DNA of 37,341 bases, from positions 1 through 37,341 of the forward strand of contig JALTNO010000348.1 of assembly GCA_027000645.1 (NCBI GenBank), read 5' to 3'. A program made the translations under genes and the position numbers. The stretch is from Paracoccaceae bacterium. Its GTDB lineage: Bacteria > Pseudomonadota > Alphaproteobacteria > Rhodobacterales > Rhodobacteraceae. The stretch's first letter is position 1, and every line of letters starts with the position of its first letter. Shown piece after piece: positions 33,372 through 37,341 of this stretch. The notes below the pieces were generated by a model. It worked only from the letters and a program-made list of their open reading frames with translations, made no database searches and was not told the origin of the DNA.

Positions 33372-34226
33372 TCACTTTCTCCTGCCCATGATCGCGTCCA
33401 GATCCACCCGGCTGACCCCGAAAACCGCCAGCCCGCCGATGATCAGGATCAGCAGCACCGACAGCGCCGAGCCCAACGGCCAGTTCTGCCCGAAGGTGAA
33501 GGCGGTCTCCACGTCGTCGGCGATGACGATCACCGCCTGCCCGCCAAGGATCTTCGATTCCGCCACCGCCCCGGCGGCCAGCACGAAGGTCAGCAGCGAT
33601 CCCACCACGATGCCCGGCGCCGCCAGCGGCAGGTCGATCTCGAACAGGATGCGGGCGCGCGAGGCGCCCAGGTCCGCGGCCGCCTGCCTCGCGTCGTCGG
33701 GGATCATCGAGATCCCCTGCGCCAGCGGGAACAGCATGAAGGGCAGATAGACATAGACCAGCCCGAAGACGATGATCGGCACGTTGTAGAGCGGGCTGTC
33801 GAACCCGACCCCGGTCCATGCGCGCAGGTGGCCTTCGATCAGCCCGCCCTTCATCAGCGTCAGCACCCAACCGAACAGGCGGATGTTTTCCGAGACGAAC
33901 AGGCTCATGACCACGGCCACGGTCAGCACCAGCGAAAAGCGGCGGAACACCTTGGCCATGCCGAAGGCCAGCGGCCAGCAGATCAGGAACAGCAGCACCG
34001 TGGCCACCGCCGCCATGCCCAGCGACCACAGGAGCGAGCGGTAATATCCCTGTTCCACGATCACCCGGAACGAGGAGAAATCGGGCACGTTCAGCAGGCT
34101 GAACACTTTCTGCGGCATCACCGAGAAGATGGCGATGACCATGAGCGGTGCCAGAAACGACACCGCCAGCAGGGCCAGCAGCGGCAGCGCGCTGAGGACG
34201 CCGAGCTTGCGGTCAACGCGCTCCAT
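33372..34226 (-). CDS. ABC transporter permease of the BMC locus (PotB/PotH type)
   Basis: A protein of 284 residues with six predicted membrane helices (first: VLSALPLLALLAVSFLAPLMVIAIFSV). The EAA-like loop is QAAADLGASRARILFEIDLPLAAPGIVVG, with Q in place of the usual first E. Its start lies 14 bp inside the ATPase gene, so translation is coupled. With the next permease it forms the membrane channel. Confidence 0.9.
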   Translation of the reverse strand: MERVDRKLGVLSALPLLALLAVSFLAPLMVIAIFSVMPQKVFSLLNVPDFSSFRVIVEQGYYRSLLWSLGMAAVATVLLFLICWPLAFGMAKVFRRFSLVLTVAVVMSLFVSENIRLFGWVLTLMKGGLIEGHLRAWTGVGFDSPLYNVPIIVFGLVYVYLPFMLFPLAQGISMIPDDARQAAADLGASRARILFEIDLPLAAPGIVVGSLLTFVLAAGAVAESKILGGQAVIVIADDVETAFTFGQNWPLGSALSVLLILIIGGLAVFGVSRVDLDAIMGRRK

Positions 34227-35313
34227 CGCGGGCCTCCCGGATCAGGTGCGCGGCCTCGGCGTCAAAGCCCAGCGTTACCTTCTCTCCCGGCGTGCCGGAA
34301 AAGCGGTCCTCGCGCAGCTTCTCGATGGTCAGGGTGTACCCCGAGGCGGTGTTGACCTCGTACTGGATGCGCGAGCCGAGCTCGTATTCGCCGTGAAAGA
34401 TGCCGCTGGCGACGAAATCGGCGGTCTCGCCCGGCGGCAGGAAGCGCATGAATTCGGGGCGCACCATGAGCGTTGCCGCCTCTCCAGCGGCCAGTTGCAC
34501 GCCCATCCCGGATGCGTTCCCGTTCACGTAAAGCGCACCATCGGCGGAGATCAGGCCGCCATTCTCGGCGCCGGTGACATCGAAAAGATTCACCTCGCCC
34601 ATGAACTCGGCCACGAAGCGGCTGACCGGACGGCTGTAGATCTCGTCGGCGATGGCGATCTGCTCGAACCGGCCGTCGCGCATGATGGCGATGCGGTCCG
34701 ACATCACCATGGCCTCTTCCAGCGAATGGGTGATGTAGACGAAGGTCTTGCCGGTGCGCGCGTGCAGATCCTTCAGCTCCTTTTCAAGTGTCTTGCGCAG
34801 CCGGTAGTCCAGCGCCGAAAGCGGCTCGTCGAAGAACAGGATTTCGGGGTCGAAGGCCAGCGCCCGGGCCAGCGCCACGCGCTGGCGTTCGCCGCCCGAA
34901 CATTGCGCCACGCCCTTGCCGTAATAGTCCTGAGGCAGCCGCAGCATGTCCAGCAGTTCCATCGCGCGGCGACGGCGGTCGGCCGGCGAAACGCCGCGGA
35001 TCTTCAGCGGAAACTCGATGTTCTGGCCCACCGTCATGTGTGGAAACAGCGCCAGCGACTGGAACACCATGCAGGTGGGCCGCTCGTTGGCGGGGGTCTG
35101 CTCGATCCTGCGGCCGCGCAGCTCGATAGTGCCTTCGGTGACCTCCTCCATCCCCACCAGCAGGCGGATCAGGGTCGATTTCCCGCTGCCCGAGGGGCCG
35201 ACGATGGTCAGGAACTCGCCCTCTGCAATATCCAGATCGATGCCGTGCAGCGCGGTGAAGGCGCCGAATTTCTTGACCAGGCGCCGAAGCCTGAGGATTG
35301 CGTCCGATGACAT
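34213..35313 (-). CDS. ABC transporter ATPase of the BMC locus (PotA type)
   Basis: A protein of 366 residues. It has Walker A GPSGSGKST (residues 39-47), Q-loop VFQSLALFPHMTVGQNIEFPL, signature CSGGERQRVALARAL (Cys in place of the usual Leu/Ile), Walker B ILFFDEPLSALD, the switch histidine in YITHSLEEAM, and a C-terminal TOBE domain (ATLMVRPEFMRFL). It powers import with the two permeases downstream. It is 74 bp from the binding-protein gene, with a hairpin in the gap. Confidence 0.92.
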   Translation of the reverse strand: MSSDAILRLRRLVKKFGAFTALHGIDLDIAEGEFLTIVGPSGSGKSTLIRLLVGMEEVTEGTIELRGRRIEQTPANERPTCMVFQSLALFPHMTVGQNIEFPLKIRGVSPADRRRRAMELLDMLRLPQDYYGKGVAQCSGGERQRVALARALAFDPEILFFDEPLSALDYRLRKTLEKELKDLHARTGKTFVYITHSLEEAMVMSDRIAIMRDGRFEQIAIADEIYSRPVSRFVAEFMGEVNLFDVTGAENGGLISADGALYVNGNASGMGVQLAAGEAATLMVRPEFMRFLPPGETADFVASGIFHGEYELGSRIQYEVNTASGYTLTIEKLREDRFSGTPGEKVTLGFDAEAAHLIREARDGAR

Positions 35314-35346
35314 GGTGTTGCCTGTATGGATGTAGGATCACCCGGC

Positions 35347-35368
35347 CCCGGCACGCAACCGCGCCGGG
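35347..35368 (-). terminator. Hairpin between binding-protein and ATPase genes of the BMC locus
   Basis: A 9-bp stem (35347-35355 with 35360-35368, loop CAAC) with one G-U pair in the leftward RNA, starting 19 bp after the binding-protein stop. Placement equals that at 7885-7910 in the other amine importer operon, so an expression-ratio role is likely. Confidence 0.45.
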
Positions 35369-35387
35369 ACCGGTTCCGGCGGGCCGA

Positions 35388-36527
35388 TCAGGAACGGCGC
35401 GCCTTGGTATAGATGTCGATCAGCGCATCATAGGACGCCACCGGCGCGTAATCGAGCGAACGCGCCATTTCCTCTTCCAGGCTGTCCATCTGGATCGCAT
35501 CGAGTTCGTCCTTGTCGAACAGTGCCATCACCTCGGGATTGCCCATCTGCGCGATCGGGTTGTAGGTGCCTTCGGCGAAGGCGACGACCTTGCAGATCTC
35601 GGGTTGCTGGACGAATTCGAGGAACGCCTCGGCCAGCGGCGAGGGATGCGGGTTGTTCACCGCCGAGGTCAGTTCGACCCAGACGACCCCGCCCTTGCCG
35701 CCCACCGGGCCGGAACTGGGCGTGATGCCGCGAATGTTGGTGGCGCCGTCGAACCGCGCCGGCGAGGCGGTATAGGTGCCGCCGGTGAAATAGGCGTCGA
35801 TCTCGCCGTTGATCAGCGCCGTGTTCATCGCCACCAGGTCGTCGGTCAGCAGCTTGGCGCCGTCGAACAGCTGTTCGGCCACCGTCCTGAACTTCGCCTG
35901 CCCGGCCTCGTCCACCGGCGCGAACGGGTTCAGCCCCGCCGTCAGGCACATGTGGATCACGTTCCAGTTGTCATAGGTCAGGATGCCGTAGCGATCCTTC
36001 ATGGCCGGGTCGAGGAACAGGTTCCATCCTTCGTCCTCGGCCATCTTGCGGCTGATCTTGTCGGTGTTCACGACAAAGCTGAACGGGCCGTAGCGCTGGG
36101 GCATGCCCAGAAGGTTGCCGTCATCGGCGAAGGCCAGCGGGTAGGGCTTGGCGAACTCCGGCGACATCTTCTCGAAATAGGGCATGAACCGCTCCTTGTT
36201 GAGCGGCCTGATGAGGTTTTCGGGATAGAGCTGATCGCGTGCCCAGGGCTGGTTGACGTTGATGAGATCCCAGACGTTGATTTCTCCGGCACGCAGCTTG
36301 TTGATCATGTCGGGGTCCGAGGTGCCGCTTTCGGCCCGGACCGAGGCGCCGGGATGGGCCTTGCGGAACGGCCCCAGCACATCGTCGGTGTTGTAGCCCT
36401 CCCAGCAGAGGATATTCATCTCGTTGTCGCGCCCGCCGGCCGCCCAGGCCGCACCGGCGGGTGTCAGTGCTACCGCACCCAGCGTGCCCAGCGCGCGCCC
36501 GGTAAACTGTCGCCGTGTCAGTTTCAT
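35388..36527 (-). CDS. Tat-exported binding protein of the BMC locus (PotD/PotF family)
   Basis: A protein of 379 residues from the ATG at 36527, with GGAGGA 8 nt upstream. A twin-arginine signal (MKLTRRQFTGRALGTLGAVALTPAGAAWA) replaces the usual Sec signal, so it is probably exported folded. The mature part opens EMNILCWEGYNTDDVLGPFRKA, a polyamine-binding-protein style start, with PQRYGPFSFVVNTDKIS and AYFTGGTYTASPARF further on. The ligand should be the substrate of the microcompartment, perhaps aminoacetone, 1-amino-2-propanol or a larger precursor. First gene of the leftward operon. Confidence 0.88.
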   Translation of the reverse strand: MKLTRRQFTGRALGTLGAVALTPAGAAWAAGGRDNEMNILCWEGYNTDDVLGPFRKAHPGASVRAESGTSDPDMINKLRAGEINVWDLINVNQPWARDQLYPENLIRPLNKERFMPYFEKMSPEFAKPYPLAFADDGNLLGMPQRYGPFSFVVNTDKISRKMAEDEGWNLFLDPAMKDRYGILTYDNWNVIHMCLTAGLNPFAPVDEAGQAKFRTVAEQLFDGAKLLTDDLVAMNTALINGEIDAYFTGGTYTASPARFDGATNIRGITPSSGPVGGKGGVVWVELTSAVNNPHPSPLAEAFLEFVQQPEICKVVAFAEGTYNPIAQMGNPEVMALFDKDELDAIQMDSLEEEMARSLDYAPVASYDALIDIYTKARRS

Positions 36528-36606
36528 GGTCCATTCCTCCCGTTGATGACCTTGTCGATCTTTCCGATTCTGATGATCAAGATTACGGAAAGGGCCGAGG
36601 CTCGGC

Positions 36607-36634
36607 TTGACAGCAGGGCTGCACAATTTAACAC
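36607..36634. promoter_or_regulatory. TTGACAG/TTAACAC direct repeat, 21-bp spacing (candidate AraC-family site)
   Basis: TTGACAG at 36607-36613 and TTAACAC at 36628-36634 (5 of 7 match), 21 bp apart, in the 251-bp divergent gap, 80-107 bp upstream of the binding-protein start. It has the same orientation and spacing as the pair at 30695-30722. It lies closer to the leftward operon than to the regulator gene. Nothing else definite was seen in the gap apart from the promoter at 36707-36734. Confidence 0.4.
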
Positions 36635-36706
36635 CCGCCGCCCGCCCGATTGCGGCATCCCCCTGTCGTTTCGGCCCGAGGGTTGGTGAACAAGTTAGGT
36701 TTTGTT

Positions 36707-36734
36707 TTGTCGCAATGCGGTCATGACCTATACT
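36707..36734 (+). promoter_or_regulatory. Candidate sigma-70 promoter of the AraC-type gene
   Basis: TTGTCG (36707-36712), a 16-nt spacer, then TATACT (36729-36734). This is close to the sigma-70 consensus and is 45 bp upstream of the regulator's start codon. Confidence 0.4.
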
Positions 36735-36778
36735 TCGCCTGATCGACGATCTGCTGCAACGATTCTGGCGGGCCCGAA

Positions 36779-37341
36779 ATGCACCAGTCCAGCCAAGCCG
36801 TTGACGCGACGTTTCAGGGGCCTACCAAGGTCCTGGCCGCCGCGGCAACAGGCACGGTTTCGTTCTTCGAAAAGTCCGGTGGCGATGTTGACCGGATATT
36901 CGGCCGTGCCGGAGTGAGCACGGATGACCTCGAAAACCCGCTGGCGGAACTGAACCTGAAATCCTATTGCGCGCTTTTCGAAGAGGCTGCCCGGCAGACC
37001 GGCAACGACAATATCGGCCTGCGGTTCGGGCACGGGTTCCAGCCCCGGCAGCTGGGGGTTCTGGGCTATAGCGCCATCAGCGCACCGACCATTGCCGCCG
37101 CGTTGCGCAACCTCGAGAGGTTCTTTCCCGCGCATCAGGGGCTGACCAGCTTTCGGCTGATCCAGGAAAGCGGCATCCTGTGGCTGAGCTACCGCATCAT
37201 CGACAGCCGCATCGAGCAACGGCGCCAAGACGCCGAGCTGTCGCTGGGCATGTTCTGCAACATCTTCAAGACCGCGCTGGGCGGGGATTGGGCGCCGTTG
37301 GAGGTGCGCTTCGAACACCCCCGCCCAGCGCGGTCTTGAAG
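36779..37341 (+). CDS. AraC-family regulator, N-terminal part (ended by the window-edge repeat)
   Basis: The 180 or so reliable residues match the N-terminal ligand-binding domain of the OruR/ArgR-like AraC subgroup (arabinose-binding-like PF12625 type): DVDRIFGRAGVSTDDLENPLAELNLKSYCALFEEAARQTGNDNIGLRFG, then LGVLGYSAISAPTIAAALRNLERFFPAHQG and PLEVRFEHPRPA. The C-terminal DNA-binding domain is not present. The frame meets TGA at 37337-37339, but that stop lies inside an inverted copy of 37264-37286 reaching the last base, so the true gene probably continues. It diverges from the BMC operon and is its likely activator, responding to the pathway substrate. Confidence 0.8.
37264..37341. repeat. 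Terminal inverted repeat at the window edge
   Basis: 37319-37341 is the exact reverse complement of 37264-37286 (23 of 23 bases), with a 32-nt spacer, and it ends with the final base of the window. It interrupts an otherwise conserved coding frame. A fold-back assembly or amplification artefact is more likely than a biological hairpin. Confidence 0.85.

Noticed and set aside
24853-36527. PDU, EUT, glycyl-radical or carboxysome type microcompartment
   Set aside because: No diol dehydratase, ethanolamine ammonia-lyase, glycyl-radical enzyme, RuBisCO or carbonic anhydrase gene is present in the locus.
36779-37341. AraC-type gene as a genuine pseudogene or short regulator
   Set aside because: The early stop lies inside a perfect inverted copy at the very edge of the window, so an artefact explains it better.
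1-37341. CRISPR arrays, tRNA, rRNA, insertion sequences, prophage genes
   Set aside because: No regularly spaced repeats, cloverleaf-like segments, transposase motifs or phage gene families were seen on either strand.

Overview
The window looks like chromosomal DNA from a GC-rich alphaproteobacterium of the Rhodobacterales (Rhodobacteraceae/Paracoccaceae). The reasons are the flagellar regulators FlaF and FlbT next to a flagellin, a short rod-binding protein without its own muramidase domain, the AldR-like/alanine dehydrogenase pair, and an intergenic element (290-365) of a kind I recall as frequent in this family. No rRNA, tRNA, CRISPR array or insertion sequence was found, and no gene-free stretch exceeds about 250 bp.

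Layout. (1) 1-4.5 kb holds housekeeping genes: the 3' end of pheT, a phosphoribosyltransferase, mscL, ald with its divergent Lrp-type regulator, and a PPK2 polyphosphate kinase. (2) 4.5-12.1 kb is an amine (putrescine-like) uptake and catabolism cluster. It has a class III aminotransferase, a GntR/FCD regulator, a complete PotFGHI-like ABC importer and a PuuB-like FAD amine oxidoreductase. Three copies of TGATCAAAT in its control regions suggest one GntR regulon. (3) 12.2-13.5 kb is UDP-glucose dehydrogenase. (4) 13.5-24.7 kb is a flagellar cluster. fliK, flgD and an APH-fold kinase run leftwards. A FlgJ-type rod protein, a FlgN-like protein, flagellin, flaF, flbT, an SltF-like transglycosylase, flhA, fliR, flhB and a coiled-coil protein run rightwards.

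(5) 24.8-36.5 kb is the most interesting part: a leftward bacterial microcompartment (BMC) locus. In transcription order it encodes a Tat-exported binding protein, an ABC ATPase and two permeases; a short-chain dehydrogenase, an APH-fold kinase, a class III PLP enzyme and a CoA-acylating aldehyde dehydrogenase; and then shell proteins (two BMC-T, one BMC-H, one BMC-P), a small protein with a cargo-targeting helix, and a cysteine hydrolase. The enzyme set matches the Rhodococcus-Mycobacterium microcompartment (RMM, aminoacetone/1-amino-2-propanol utilisation). Aminoacetone would be reduced to 1-amino-2-propanol, phosphorylated, cleaved by the PLP enzyme to propionaldehyde, ammonia and phosphate, and the aldehyde oxidised to propionyl-CoA inside the shell. 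New relative to the actinobacterial model as I know it are the dedicated polyamine-type ABC importer, the terminal isochorismatase-fold hydrolase and a divergent AraC-type regulator.

(6) The AraC-type gene at 36.8 kb lies beside a 21-bp-spaced direct repeat of TTGACAG that also occurs in front of the phospholyase gene, so this regulator probably controls the BMC operons. The last 23 bases of the window are an exact inverted copy of 37264-37286 and end the AraC frame early. This looks like a contig-end artefact.
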